NCBI GenBank assembly: GCA_018240325.1
Contig: JAFEFZ010000255.1
Location: 1 to 58,077, forward strand
Source: Pseudomonadota bacterium
GTDB lineage: Bacteria; Pseudomonadota; Gammaproteobacteria; Burkholderiales; Burkholderiaceae_C
DNA length: 58,077 nucleotides
Reading direction: 5' to 3'
In this document: one piece after another, positions 49,678-58,077 of the stretch
How positions within the stretch are numbered: position 1 is the first letter of the stretch
How the letters are laid out: each line of letters starts with the position of its first letter
The notes under the pieces: generated by a model
What the model was told of the DNA's origin: nothing
Database searches by the model: none
The model's input: only the letters and a program-made list of their open reading frames with translations
Program-made: the position numbers and the translations under genes

Positions 49678-49705
49678 ATTCTAGCCGAGCCCGCCGCCGC
49701 TCCAA
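49678..49705 (-). promoter_or_regulatory. Sigma-70-like promoter for petABC-sspAB
   Basis: On the minus strand TTGGAG (49705-49700), 16 nt, TAGAAT (49683-49678). The start would be near 49671, giving a leader of about 120 nt before the petA ATG at 49550. The best-matched promoter I see in the window. Confidence 0.55.
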
Positions 49706-49787
49706 GCCGCGCGGGCCGGTGCGCACGGTGCGCGATACTGGCGTTGCGATTCGGCAACCCCATTTTCGTGATCAAGGGATCCCACAC

Positions 49788-50213
49788 ATGAGCTTCGCGT
49801 CGGAATTCAAGGAGTTTGCCCTCAAGGGCAACGTCGTCGACCTGGCGGTCGGCGTGATCATCGGCGGCGCATTCGGCAAGATCGTCGATTCGCTGGTCGG
49901 CGACGTGATCATGCCGGTGATCGGCCGGATCCTCGGCGGGCTGGACTTCAGCAACCACTTCATCCCGCTGGCCGGCCAGAAGGCGGCGACTCTGGCCGAA
50001 GCCCGCCAGGGCGGCGCCGTGCTCGCCTACGGCAGCTTCATCACCGTGGCGCTGAACTTCGTGATCCTGGCCTTCGTGATCTTCGTGATGGTCAAGCAGA
50101 TCAACCGGCTGCGCCGCGCCGATACGGCGGCGGCGCAGCCCCCAGCCGAGCCGCCGCCCGCGCCCGAGGATGTGTTGCTGCTGCGCGAGATTCGTGACGC
50201 ATTGAAGAAATAG
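49788..50213 (+). CDS. mscL: Large-conductance mechanosensitive channel
   Basis: A 141-residue homopentameric channel that releases solutes on hypo-osmotic shock. [43 protein letters not shown] is the N-terminal amphipathic helix plus TM1 gate; a periplasmic loop, TM2 ([26 protein letters not shown]) and a cytoplasmic helix follow. AAGGG is 9 nt before the ATG. Stand-alone gene, divergent from petA (237 bp between). Confidence 0.97.
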   Translation: MSFASEFKEFALKGNVVDLAVGVIIGGAFGKIVDSLVGDVIMPVIGRILGGLDFSNHFIPLAGQKAATLAEARQGGAVLAYGSFITVALNFVILAFVIFVMVKQINRLRRADTAAAQPPAEPPPAPEDVLLLREIRDALKK

Positions 50214-50285
50214 CCGCCGGCGGCGGACCGGCGGGCTCCATTCGGCTGCGGCGCGGCCGATGAGAGCCGCATCCCGGTCCGCCTC

Positions 50286-52715
50286 ATGAATCCCGCACCC
50301 GTCCAGACTCTTCCCGCAGCGCTGCGCAACGCCGTGCAGCGGCTGAAGACGGCCGCGCGCGAAGCGGCGGAACGCACCGTCGCCAGCCTGGGCGTGTCGG
50401 CGCTGGCTTCGGCCAACGTGTTCCAGCGCGACGCGCTGCTCGGGGCCCAGTTCGAGCTGAACCGCAAGCTCGCGCTGTTCTGCGACATCTTCGACGAGGA
50501 CCTGGACCAGCGGCTGCGGCGCGAGCTGCAGCCGCGCGGCGGGCCGAACGCCGCGTCCAGCTGGGACGACCTGAGCCTGGTGGACAACCACGAAGTCGAA
50601 CAGCAGGTCTCGGCCGACCGGTTCGGCGCGCAGCTCGCACAGGACTGCGAAGCCGAGCAGCGCGAATTCGACGCGCTGGTCGGCGCGCTGCTGCAGCCGC
50701 TGGGCAGCGACGTGCCGCGCAACCCGCTGCGGACCGAAGTGATCGGCAATGCGGTGCTGCGCGGCGTCGACGAAGTCACCGACCGCCCCGAACAGCGCAA
50801 GGCGCTGGCTGCCGAGCTGGCGCGCTCGCTCGCTGCGGCGATGCCGCAGACCTACGCGCGCATCGTCGGCGAGTTGCGCGCGGCGGGCATCCGGCCGGCG
50901 GCGCCGAGCTTCCGCATCTCGGAGCGCGGCGCCCTGACCCGCTCGGGCACGGCGGGCAGCAGCCGCCCGGGTGCCCTGGATGCCCCGCCGGCCTCGGGGC
51001 CCGGGGGCCTGCCCGGCGCGGCCCAGGCCGGCCCGCCGGCGGGCAGCGCGGCCGGCTGGGCCGGCAGCGGCCACGGGCGCCTCGGCGGGCCCGGCCCGGC
51101 CCGCGGCCGCACGGACGCCTGGCAGGGCGCGGGCGCCCGCGCGGGCGGCACGCCCTTCGGCCAGGTCGACGCCGGGCTGATGACCTTGATCCGCCAGCTC
51201 GCGTTCACCGACCTCGGCCCGGAGCTGTCGGCTGCGGGCGCCTCGCAGGCCGGCGCCTTCGACGACGACGCCAGCCCGGGGCCGCAGGCCGGCCAGCCGG
51301 TTGCACCGAACCTGATCCGCACCCATCGCGACGCACTGCGCCAGGCTTCGACCGGCGCGCTCGATCACATGGTGATCGACGTGATCGGCAGCCTGTTCGA
51401 CCAGATCCTGTCGGATCCGAAGGTGCCGCCGCAGATGGCGCGCCAGATCGCGCGGCTGCAGCTGCCGGTGCTGCGCGCCGCGCTCGGCGACCCGAGCTTC
51501 TTCTCGTCGCGCAAGCACCCGGTGCGCCGGCTGGTCAACCGGATCGCGTCGCTCGGCAGCGCCTTCGAGAACCTGGACTCCGGAGCCGGCCGGCGCTTCG
51601 TCGCGCTGGTGCGCGAGCTGGTGCAGGAGATCGTCGAGGGCGACTTCGACCAGATCGAGGTCTACGAGCACAAGCTCGGCAGGCTCGAGGCCTTCATCGT
51701 CGAGCAGGCACGCACCGAACTGCAGGCCCAGGACGGCGCGGCCGCGATGCTCGAGGAGCGCGAGACCGACCTGCGGCTGCAGCAGCGCTACGCGCAGCAG
51801 CTGCTGGCGCTGCTCAAGCCGGTCCCGGTGCCGGACTTCGTGCGCGACTTCGTCGCCCAGGTCTGGAGCCAGGCGATGATGCGCGCCGACCGGCTCGACG
51901 GGCCCGACAGCGCGCGTGCCCAGCGGCTGCGCCACGCCGCGCGCGAACTGGTGATGAGCGTGCAGCCCAAGGGCTCGCCGGAGCAGCGCAAGGCCTTCCT
52001 GATGACCTTGCCCGTGCTGATGAAGGAGCTCAACGAGGGCATGGACCTGATCGGCTGGGACGACGCCGCGCGCAAGGCGTTCTTCGGCCGGCTGCTGCCG
52101 GCGCACGCCGAATCGCTGAAGGGCCAGGCGTTGCGCACCCTCGACTACAACCTGCTGGTGCGCCAGGTTGACGCGGCGATCGGCGAGGCCAAGCCCGCGG
52201 TCCACGAATTGCCGCCGCCGCCCCCCGATGCGCCCGCGGTGCGCGACGACATCGCGGCGCCGGCATTCTCGGCCGAGGAAAGGCAGCGCATCGGCCTGGT
52301 CGACGAGGCCGCCGTCGACTGGGACGGCAAGGTCGACATCGACCTGGGCGAACCCGAGGTGCGCGAGGTCGACCTCGACCTGGCCGGCCTCGGCCTGCCC
52401 AAGGCCGAGGCGCCCGAGCCGGCCAGCGGCCGGTCGCTGGCCGACCACGTGCAGATCGGCTTCGCCTACCGCATGCACCTCGACGGCCAGTGGCACAAGG
52501 TCAGGCTCGCGCACGTCAGCCCGGGGCGCAGCTTCTTCGTGTTCAACCGCGGCAGCCGCCACCAGCAGACGATCTCGCTGACCCACCGCATGCTGGTGCG
52601 GCTGTGCGAGGCGGGCCGGCTGCGCGCCTTCGAGAACGGCTACCTGATCGAGCGCGCGACCGCACGCGTGCGCCGCCAGCTCGCCGCGCTCGGCGGCAGC
52701 GGCGCGCGCGCCTGA
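50286..52715 (+). CDS. DUF1631 family protein
   Basis: An 809-residue cytoplasmic protein of the DUF1631 family, common in beta- and gammaproteobacteria and of unknown function. Conserved helical blocks are at the N-terminus (ALFCDIFDEDLDQRL, LSLVDNHEVEQQV near 60-110), the centre (VIDVIGSLFDQIL, PVRRLVNRIASLG) and C-terminus (a PilZ-like segment around 715-795: HVQIGFAYRMHLDGQWHKVRLAHVSPGRSFFVF). Residues about 220-295 are a Gly/Ala/Pro/Arg-rich linker. The PilZ-like end hints at cyclic-di-GMP signalling (inference); no RxxxR motif is obvious. Confidence 0.85.
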   Translation: MNPAPVQTLPAALRNAVQRLKTAAREAAERTVASLGVSALASANVFQRDALLGAQFELNRKLALFCDIFDEDLDQRLRRELQPRGGPNAASSWDDLSLVDNHEVEQQVSADRFGAQLAQDCEAEQREFDALVGALLQPLGSDVPRNPLRTEVIGNAVLRGVDEVTDRPEQRKALAAELARSLAAAMPQTYARIVGELRAAGIRPAAPSFRISERGALTRSGTAGSSRPGALDAPPASGPGGLPGAAQAGPPAGSAAGWAGSGHGRLGGPGPARGRTDAWQGAGARAGGTPFGQVDAGLMTLIRQLAFTDLGPELSAAGASQAGAFDDDASPGPQAGQPVAPNLIRTHRDALRQASTGALDHMVIDVIGSLFDQILSDPKVPPQMARQIARLQLPVLRAALGDPSFFSSRKHPVRRLVNRIASLGSAFENLDSGAGRRFVALVRELVQEIVEGDFDQIEVYEHKLGRLEAFIVEQARTELQAQDGAAAMLEERETDLRLQQRYAQQLLALLKPVPVPDFVRDFVAQVWSQAMMRADRLDGPDSARAQRLRHAARELVMSVQPKGSPEQRKAFLMTLPVLMKELNEGMDLIGWDDAARKAFFGRLLPAHAESLKGQALRTLDYNLLVRQVDAAIGEAKPAVHELPPPPPDAPAVRDDIAAPAFSAEERQRIGLVDEAAVDWDGKVDIDLGEPEVREVDLDLAGLGLPKAEAPEPASGRSLADHVQIGFAYRMHLDGQWHKVRLAHVSPGRSFFVFNRGSRHQQTISLTHRMLVRLCEAGRLRAFENGYLIERATARVRRQLAALGGSGARA

Positions 52716-52731
52716 GAGGCTCAGCCGCTGC

Positions 52732-53751
52732 TCAGCCGCTGCACAGCCGCCGCGCCCAGGCGATCGCCGCGCGCAGGCTGGACGCATCGGCGCAGCCGCG
52801 GCCGGCGATGTCGAAGGCGGTGCCGTGGTCGGGGCTGGTGCGCACGAAGGGCAGGCCCAGCGTCACGTTGACGCCCTGCTCGACGCCCAGGTACTTGACC
52901 GGAATCAGCCCGTGGTCGTGCGTCATCGCCACCACCAGGTCGAATTCGCCCGGGTGGCCGGGCGCGTTGCGCGCGCGCATGAACACCGTGTCGGGCGCGA
53001 ACGGGCCCTGCGCGTCGATGCCCGCGGCGCGCGCCGCGGCGACGGCCGGCGCGATCTGCAGCCGCTCTTCGTCGCCGAACAGCCCGCCTTCGCCGGCATG
53101 CGGGTTCAGCCCGGCCACCGCGATGCGCGGCCGCGCCAGCCCCCAGCGCCGCGCCGCCGCGTGCGCGATGTGCAGCGTCTCGAGCACCGCGGCGGTCGTG
53201 ACCTGCTCGATCGCGCGCCGCAGCGCGACGTGGATCGTCACCAGCACCACGCGCAGCTCGTCGTTGGCCAGCATCATGCGCACCGGCGGCGGCGCGCCGT
53301 CAGGCGCCGCGGCCAGCGCCTGCAGCATCTCGGTATGGCCGGGCCAGCCGATGCCGGCCGCGGCCAGCGCCTCCTTGTGCAGCGGCGCGGTCACCAGCGC
53401 GCTGCCTTCGCCGCGCTGCAGCCGGCGCACCGCGGCTTCGATGCAGGCGGCGGCCGCCGCGCCGCAGCGTGCATCGATCCGGCCCCAGGGCAGCGCATCG
53501 AGCCCGCCGGGCAGCCCCGGCGGCACCCACACCGCCAGGCAGCCGGGCGGCAGTTGCGCAATCGCCGCCGGCGTCTCCAGCTCGGCCACCGGCAGGCCCG
53601 CGCCGAGCAGCGCCGCCGCGCGCCGCATCACGCCCACGTCGCCGACGACCACGCAGCCGGCGGCCGCCCCCTCGAGGTGGGCACGCACGATGATCTCCGG
53701 GCCGATGCCAGCGGCATCGCCCATCGTCAGCAGCAGCGGTGCGGCGGGCAT
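52732..53751 (-). CDS. pdxA: 4-Hydroxythreonine-4-phosphate dehydrogenase
   Basis: A 339-residue NAD-dependent enzyme of pyridoxal-phosphate synthesis. LLLTMGDAAGIGPEIIVRA at the N-terminus, VTAPLHKEAL with a metal His, GHTEML, VTIHVALR with another His, GLNPHAGEGGLFG, and MTHDHGLIPVKYLG with the third are family signatures. The ATG at 53751 gives the normal length. PdxA2-like catabolic paralogues exist, but the sequence fits the biosynthetic form. It is divergent from the protease gene, 153 bp away. Confidence 0.95.
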   Translation of the reverse strand: MPAAPLLLTMGDAAGIGPEIIVRAHLEGAAAGCVVVGDVGVMRRAAALLGAGLPVAELETPAAIAQLPPGCLAVWVPPGLPGGLDALPWGRIDARCGAAAAACIEAAVRRLQRGEGSALVTAPLHKEALAAAGIGWPGHTEMLQALAAAPDGAPPPVRMMLANDELRVVLVTIHVALRRAIEQVTTAAVLETLHIAHAAARRWGLARPRIAVAGLNPHAGEGGLFGDEERLQIAPAVAAARAAGIDAQGPFAPDTVFMRARNAPGHPGEFDLVVAMTHDHGLIPVKYLGVEQGVNVTLGLPFVRTSPDHGTAFDIAGRGCADASSLRAAIAWARRLCSG

Positions 53752-53845
53752 CGCCCATTTTGACGCCTTGCCGCGTTGGCGCCGGGCGGTCTTGCCGTCC
53801 GGCCGCCCCGGCACCGGCGCGGCCTCGCGATCCGTGCTGCCGGCC

Positions 53846-53851
53846 GATAAT
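53846..53851 (+). promoter_or_regulatory. Possible -10 (GATAAT) for the DegS-like protease
   Basis: GATAAT inside CCGATAATCGG gives a start near 53858 and a leader of about 47 nt. No -35 is recognised. Confidence 0.3.
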
Positions 53852-53904
53852 CGGGGCCGCCCGCGTGGTCCGTGCCCGGCACGCGCAACGCAACGACACC
53901 CCTG

Positions 53905-55068
53905 ATGCTGCGCAGACTGTGGCTGCTGTTCGCCCAGGCGACGACGGTCGCACTGGCGGTCTGGTTCGTCGTCGCCGCAATGAGGCCCCGGCAGGCGCCC
54001 GTCCCGCCCGCCGTGCTGCCGGCGGCGCCGGCGGCACCTGCCGCAGCGGCGGCCGCCGCGCCGGCAGCACCCGCCGCGGCGGCGCCCGGCAGCTATGCGC
54101 ACGCAGCGCAGCGGGCCGCGCCGGCAGTGGTCAGCGTCGTCGCCAGCAAGGCGGCACGGGCGCGCGGCGGCAGCGACGACCCGTGGCAGCGCTACTTCTT
54201 CGGCGGCCGCAGCCGCCAGCCGCAGGTCGGCCTGGGGTCGGGCGTGATCGTGTCGCCCGACGGCTATCTGCTGACCAACTTCCACGTGATCGACGGCGCC
54301 GACGAGATCGAGGTGCAGCTCGCCGACGGCCGCCAGGCGCGCGCGCGCCTGGTCGGCACCGACGCCGAAACCGATCTGGCGCTGCTGCAGGTGCGGCTCG
54401 AACGGCTGCCGGTGGTCGAGCTCGGCGACTTGCGTGCGTTGCAGGTCGGCGACGTGGTGCTGGCGATCGGCAATCCTTTCAACGTCGGCCAGACGGTGAC
54501 CTCGGGGATCGTCAGCGCGCTCGGCCGCAACCGGCTCGGGCTGTCGACCTTCGAGAACTACATCCAGACCGACGCCGCGATCAACCCGGGCAACTCGGGC
54601 GGCGCGCTCGTCGATGCCGAGGGCCGGCTCGTGGGCATCAACACCGCGATCTACAGCCGCAGCGGCGGCAGCTTGGGCATCGGCTTCGCGATCCCGGCGG
54701 ACGCCGCGCGCGCGGTGATGGAGGCGCTGGTGCGCGACGGCCACGTCACGCGCGGCTGGATCGGCGTGGAGCCGCGCGACCTGACGCCCGAGATCGCCGC
54801 CGAGCTGCGCCTGCCGTCGGCCAGCGGCGTGCTGATCGCCGGCGTGCTGCAGGACGGGCCGGCCGCCCGGGCCGGCATCCAGCCGGGCGACGTGCTCACC
54901 CGCATCGGCGGGCACGAAGTCGCCAGCACCGCGCAGCTGCTGGCCGCGGTGGCGGCGCTGAAGCCGCACAGCCGCACGCAGATCGCGGTGCAGCGCGGCG
55001 CGCAGGCGCTGCAACTGACGCTCACCGTCGCCCAGCGGCCGCCGCCGCGGCGGCGCGAAGGCGACTGA
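53905..55068 (+). CDS. S1C-family periplasmic serine protease (DegS/DegP-like)
   Basis: A 387-residue trypsin-like protease with an N-terminal membrane anchor (LWLLFAQATTVALAVWFVVAAM, 5-26) and an Ala/Pro-rich linker (30-62). The triad is His127 (TNFHVIDGA), Asp157 (TDLALL) and Ser231 (NPGNSGGAL). One PDZ domain follows (about 295-380, GVLIAGVLQDGPAARAGIQPGDVLTRIGG). One PDZ and an uncleaved anchor point to a DegS-type regulator of envelope stress rather than two-PDZ DegP. It converges on tatC (22 bp). No sigma-E genes are in view. Confidence 0.92.
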   Translation: MLRRLWLLFAQATTVALAVWFVVAAMRPRQAPVPPAVLPAAPAAPAAAAAAAPAAPAAAAPGSYAHAAQRAAPAVVSVVASKAARARGGSDDPWQRYFFGGRSRQPQVGLGSGVIVSPDGYLLTNFHVIDGADEIEVQLADGRQARARLVGTDAETDLALLQVRLERLPVVELGDLRALQVGDVVLAIGNPFNVGQTVTSGIVSALGRNRLGLSTFENYIQTDAAINPGNSGGALVDAEGRLVGINTAIYSRSGGSLGIGFAIPADAARAVMEALVRDGHVTRGWIGVEPRDLTPEIAAELRLPSASGVLIAGVLQDGPAARAGIQPGDVLTRIGGHEVASTAQLLAAVAALKPHSRTQIAVQRGAQALQLTLTVAQRPPPRRREGD

Positions 55069-55090
55069 GCGCAGCGCGGCGCCGCGCACC

Positions 55091-55903
55091 TCAGGCGGGG
55101 CGGTCGGGTTTGGTGTCGACGCCGGCGCCGGCATCGGCGTCGGGCGTCTGGGTGTGCTTGATGAACAGCTTCGCGCTCCAGATGCCGAACTCGTACAGCA
55201 GGCACATCGGGATCGCCAGCGCCAGCTGCGACACGACGTCGGGCGGCGTGATGATCGCCGCGACGATGAAGGCACCGACCACGAAGTAGCCGCGCCACGC
55301 CTTCAGCTGCTCGATGCTGACCACGCCCAGCCGCGCCAGCAGCACCACCGCCACCGGCACCTCGAAGGCCGCACCGAAGGCGATGAACATCGTCATCACG
55401 AAGCTCAGGTAGGCCTCGATGTCGGGCGCGGCGGTGATGCTCTTCGGCGCGAAGCTCTGGATGAAGCGGAACACCTTGCCGAACACGAAGAAGTAGCTGA
55501 AGGCCACGCCCAGGAAGAACAGCACCGTGCTCGACACCACCAGCGGCAGCACCATGCGCTTCTCGTGGCGATACAGGCCCGGCGCGACGAAGGCCCAGAC
55601 CTGGTACAGCACCACCGGCAGCGCGAGCAGGAAGGCCGCCAGCAGCGTGATCTTCAGCGGCACCAGGAAGGGCGAGATCACGTTGGTCGCGATCAGCGTG
55701 GCGCCCTGCGGCAGGTTGGCCACCAGCGGCGCCGCCAGCCAGTCGTACAAGGCACCCGGGCCCGGCCACAACATCAGCACGCCGAAGGCGATGCCGACCC
55801 CGATCAGCGCGCGCAGCAGGCGGTCGCGCAGCTCGACCAGGTGCGAGACGAACGGCGCCTCGGTGCCGGCGAGTTCGTCTTCGGGGTCCGGCGGGGCGGC
55901 CAT
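55091..55903 (-). CDS. tatC: Twin-arginine translocase subunit TatC
   Basis: A 270-residue six-helix membrane protein that reads twin-arginine signals. APFVSHLVELRDRLLRALIGVG, AFVAPGLYRHEKR, FGAAFEVPVAVVLLARLGVV and PPDVVSQLALAIPMCLLYEFGIW are classic TatC blocks. The last 25 residues are a short acidic tail. Last gene of hinT-tatA-tatB-tatC; tatB ends 18 bp upstream. Confidence 0.97.
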   Translation of the reverse strand: MAAPPDPEDELAGTEAPFVSHLVELRDRLLRALIGVGIAFGVLMLWPGPGALYDWLAAPLVANLPQGATLIATNVISPFLVPLKITLLAAFLLALPVVLYQVWAFVAPGLYRHEKRMVLPLVVSSTVLFFLGVAFSYFFVFGKVFRFIQSFAPKSITAAPDIEAYLSFVMTMFIAFGAAFEVPVAVVLLARLGVVSIEQLKAWRGYFVVGAFIVAAIITPPDVVSQLALAIPMCLLYEFGIWSAKLFIKHTQTPDADAGAGVDTKPDRPA

Positions 55904-55921
55904 CGGTGCGCCGGGCCGCCT

Positions 55922-56392
55922 TCAGCGCAGGCCCGGCGGGCGGTAGCGCGCCACCCGCGCCGCGCCCGACTGCGCGTGCGTGCGCACGCCGTGGCGCCGC
56001 TTGTACCACTGCGGCGTCGCGCCGCGCTTCAGGCGCCAGTTCTTCTTCGGGTGACGGTACTGCGGCGGCGCGGCCGGCGGCGGCGCCACCGGCGAGCCGT
56101 CCGATTCGAAGGTGGCGGCCGCGCTGTCCCATTCGTGCTGCAGATCGGTGCCGGCCTGCCGGACCTGGTCGCCCACGTCGCGCGCCGCCTCCTCGATCTG
56201 CGACTTCATCTTCTTCAGCTCGTCGAGCTCGATCGAGCGATTGACCTCCGCCTTGACGTCGGCCACGTAGCGCTGCGCCTTGCCCAGCAGGTGGCCGACC
56301 GTGCGCGCCACGCGCGGCAGCTTCTCGGGGCCGATGACGATCAGGGCCACCGCCCCGATCAGCGCGATCTTGTCGAATCCGAAATCGATCAT
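55922..56392 (-). CDS. tatB: Twin-arginine translocase subunit TatB
   Basis: A 156-residue protein: an N-terminal membrane helix ([33 protein letters not shown] with the Glu and Pro of TatB), an amphipathic helix (about 25-80) and a basic, Pro-rich tail. It forms the substrate receptor with TatC. Located between tatA (52 bp) and tatC. Confidence 0.95.
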   Translation of the reverse strand: MIDFGFDKIALIGAVALIVIGPEKLPRVARTVGHLLGKAQRYVADVKAEVNRSIELDELKKMKSQIEEAARDVGDQVRQAGTDLQHEWDSAAATFESDGSPVAPPPAAPPQYRHPKKNWRLKRGATPQWYKRRHGVRTHAQSGAARVARYRPPGLR

Positions 56393-56444
56393 GCGGTCTG
56401 CGCGGCCGCCGCCTGGCGCCGGGCGCTGCTGCGGCCGTGGCCGG

Positions 56445-56690
56445 TCAGGACTTGGTGCGCGCCTCGACGTCCACCGTGTCGTTCTTGGCAGACTTGTTGG
56501 CCGCGCCCACCTGCGGCGGCGGCGAAGCCGGCGCCTCGTCGGTGCCTTCGCTGCCGCTCTTCATGCCTTCCTTGAAGCCCTTGACGGCGCCGCCCAGGTC
56601 GGTGCCGATGTTCTTCAGCTTCTTGGTGCCGAAGATCAGCACGACGACCAGCAGCACGATCAGCCAGTGCCAGATGCTGAACGAACCCAT
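56445..56690 (-). CDS. tatA: Twin-arginine translocase subunit TatA
   Basis: An 81-residue pore-forming subunit. [44 protein letters not shown] contains the short membrane helix, FGTKKL hinge and amphipathic helix of TatA. The tail is short and polar. The size and the FG hinge separate it from TatB. Confidence 0.97.
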   Translation of the reverse strand: MGSFSIWHWLIVLLVVVLIFGTKKLKNIGTDLGGAVKGFKEGMKSGSEGTDEAPASPPPQVGAANKSAKNDTVDVEARTKS

Positions 56691-56736
56691 GACATTTCTC
56701 CCGCGCGAGGCAATCGCCGATTCTAGGCGCCGCCCT

Positions 56737-57084
56737 TCAGCCCCGCGCCCAGGGCCGCGGCCCGCCCATCACGTGCAGGTGCAGATGCGGCACTTCCTGG
56801 CCGCCGTCGCGCCCGACGTTGACCACGGTGCGATAGCCGTTGACCACGCCCAGCTCGCGCATCAGCCTCGGTGCCAGCGCCATCATCCGGCCGAGCAGCG
56901 CATGGTGCTCGGGCCCGACGGCGTCGAGCGATTCGATGTGCTGCTTCGGGATCACCAGCACGTGCACCGGCGCCCACGGGTGGATGTCGTGGAACACCAG
57001 CAACTCCTCGTCCTCGTACGCCTTCTTCGCCGGGATCCGGCCGGCGGCGATCTTGCAGAAGATGCAGTCCGGGTCAGCGCTCAT
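56737..57084 (-). CDS. hinT: Histidine triad nucleotide-binding protein (HinT family)
   Basis: A 115-residue HIT hydrolase acting on AMP-conjugates. [14 protein letters not shown] near the start (Cys pair), [20 protein letters not shown] and the triad [11 protein letters not shown] near the end. ATG at 57084 is chosen over an upstream TTG because AGGA is 9 nt before the ATG but only 3 nt before the TTG. Sits between the small membrane protein and tatA, as in other Burkholderiales. Confidence 0.95.
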   Translation of the reverse strand: MSADPDCIFCKIAAGRIPAKKAYEDEELLVFHDIHPWAPVHVLVIPKQHIESLDAVGPEHHALLGRMMALAPRLMRELGVVNGYRTVVNVGRDGGQEVPHLHLHVMGGPRPWARG

Positions 57085-57096
57085 CGCCAAGCTTCC

Positions 57097-57474
57097 TCAC
57101 GCCGGCATCGGCCGGCCGTCGTTGAGGCTCATCCAGCCGCGCACGATGCGGTAGAGGAACCAGATCGAGATCACGCACCAGGCGATCCAGCCGGGCACGA
57201 TCAACGCCAGCCACAGCGGCGCGGTCACCAGGTACAGCCCCGCCGCCCACAGCACGCTGCGGATGCGCCAGGTGAAATGACTCTGCTGCCAGGTTCCGGC
57301 AGCGTCGGGCCGCTTGGCCAGGTCGATCACGAAGGCCGCGATCAGCAGCGCGACGCTCGCCTGCGCGCCCGGCGTGACCGCGCCGATCGCGACGATCAGG
57401 TGCAGCAGGTAGCTGATGTGCCCGATGTTGCGCAGCGACTGCTCGCGCGGATCCCTCACCACGATTGCGTTCAT
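57097..57474 (-). CDS. Small membrane protein (DUF4870-like)
   Basis: A 125-residue protein with about three hydrophobic segments ([73 protein letters not shown]). [15 protein letters not shown] at the C-terminus is the usual end in this family. Its function is unknown. The ATG overlaps the hisE stop (ATGA), so it is translated with the his genes. Confidence 0.88.
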   Translation of the reverse strand: MNAIVVRDPREQSLRNIGHISYLLHLIVAIGAVTPGAQASVALLIAAFVIDLAKRPDAAGTWQQSHFTWRIRSVLWAAGLYLVTAPLWLALIVPGWIAWCVISIWFLYRIVRGWMSLNDGRPMPA

Positions 57475-57818
57475 GTGCCCTCGCCCTCCCTGCGGCGCAT
57501 CCGGCGCGCCGCGAATTCTTCCAGCCCCGACTGCCCTTCGCGCCGGCGCAACTCGGCCAGCACGTCGGCCGGCGTGCGCCCGTGCTGCGCGAGCACCAGC
57601 AAGGTGTGGAACCACAGATCGGCCACTTCGTTCACCACCTTGGCCGCGTCGCCGTCCTTCGCGGCCATCACGACTTCGGTCGCCTCTTCGCCGACCTTCT
57701 TCAAGATGGCGTCGGGGCCCTTGGAAAACAAGCGGGCGACGTAACTCCGGTCGGGGTCGCCGCCGCGGCGCGCCTCGATCACCTGCGCCAGGCGCGCGAG
57801 CGTGTCGTTGCCGCTCAC
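57471..57818 (-). CDS. hisE: Phosphoribosyl-ATP diphosphatase
   Basis: A 115-residue MazG-fold enzyme, step 2 of histidine synthesis (PR-ATP to PR-AMP). [33 protein letters not shown] and [20 protein letters not shown] carry the Glu/Asp metal residues. The GTG at 57818 overlaps the hisI stop. HisE is separate from HisI here, unlike the fused HisIE of enterics. Confidence 0.96.
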   Translation of the reverse strand: MSGNDTLARLAQVIEARRGGDPDRSYVARLFSKGPDAILKKVGEEATEVVMAAKDGDAAKVVNEVADLWFHTLLVLAQHGRTPADVLAELRRREGQSGLEEFAARRMRRREGEGT

Positions 57819-58077
57819 GGCTGCGTTCCCTTGTAGATCAGCGCCGGGTCCGCCAGCACCGGCTCCACCGTGCGCCAGGCGCCGCCTTCGAAGCGGCGGA
57901 AGAAGCAGCTGTGGCGGCCGGTGTGGCAGGCGATCGACGGCGCCGCGGGCTCGTGCCCGAGCTGGGTCACGCTCAGCAGCAGCACGTCGCCGTCGCAGTC
58001 CAGCCGCAGCTCGTGCACCTGCTGGAAGTGGCCCGATTCCTCGCCCTTGTGCCACAGCCGCCGTCGCGAGCGGCTCC
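57815..58077 (-). CDS. hisI: Phosphoribosyl-AMP cyclohydrolase, C-terminal part (cut by window edge)
   Basis: The last 87 codons are in view; the start lies beyond the right edge. [34 protein letters not shown] and [12 protein letters not shown] contain the zinc-binding Cys and the metal-binding Asp residues of HisI, step 3 of histidine synthesis. It precedes hisE with a GTGA overlap. Confidence 0.95.
   Translation of the reverse strand, partial: SRSRRRLWHKGEESGHFQQVHELRLDCDGDVLLLSVTQLGHEPAAPSIACHTGRHSCFFRRFEGGAWRTVEPVLADPALIYKGTQP

Overview
This 58 kb window is a dense, GC-rich (roughly 70% by eye) bacterial chromosome segment. Gene content and order point to a betaproteobacterium of the order Burkholderiales, probably from the Rubrivivax/Leptothrix/Methylibium or Comamonadaceae side. 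The evidence is hisI-hisE-hinT-tatABC, petABC-sspA-sspB, fmdB-DUF502-aspS, DUF971-ubiE, nudB-EEP-clsB, and two repeat families that I associate with that order. Most of the window is core housekeeping sequence. I see no IS element, prophage or CRISPR array.

Layout. 0-2.7 kb: start of an SDR gene (cut by the edge) and a phosphate operon DUF47-PiT-DUF47 (minus). 2.8-8.8 kb: a heavy-metal RND efflux operon (adaptor, permease, DUF3240, TolC-like) with a tandem 60-bp repeat before the TolC gene. 8.9-16.9 kb: membrane-fused spermidine-synthase-like protein, universal stress protein, CoA-ligase/GNAT fusion, clsB, EEP phosphatase, nudB. 16.9-20.9 kb: nucleotide-sugar genes ugd, manC and galE (minus). 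21-27.6 kb: ubiJ-ubiB, a sodium/solute symporter, fmdB-DUF502 and aspS (plus). 27.7-31 kb: a second nucleotide-sugar dehydrogenase, a UDP-glucuronate-type epimerase and an EpsD-type PPIase lipoprotein. 31.2-36.4 kb: ubiE, DUF971 and a 1330-residue FAD/Fe-S oxidoreductase. 36.6-38.5 kb: a relic of ugpE, then ugpC and ugpQ. 38.6-40.5 kb: a small accessory patch with a PD-(D/E)XK/DUF5655 protein, an hsdM N-terminal relic and a RHH/PIN toxin-antitoxin pair. 40.8-45.4 kb: argJ, secA, a DciA-like gene and tRNA-Thr. 45.4-49.6 kb: petABC-sspAB (minus). 49.8-58 kb: mscL, DUF1631, pdxA, a DegS-like protease, tatCBA, hinT, a small membrane protein, hisE and hisI (cut by the right edge).

How genes work together. 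Five nucleotide-sugar enzymes plus the EpsD-type protein suggest supply for an exopolysaccharide system encoded nearby. ubiJ, ubiB and ubiE serve ubiquinone synthesis, and petABC encodes the bc1 complex that oxidises ubiquinol. The Tat translocase at the right end would export the Rieske protein.

Most unusual points: (1) a 60-bp element, two tandem copies plus one distant copy, that begins with a TGA stop and ends with a Shine-Dalgarno and the first base of a start codon, placed exactly at gene ends; (2) a different hairpin-rich repeat inserted in frame inside the FAD/Fe-S oxidoreductase; (3) decayed ugpE and hsdM fragments, each still abutting an intact gene; (4) three genes whose -10 box lies exactly 6 nt before ATG with no Shine-Dalgarno, suggesting leaderless mRNAs.
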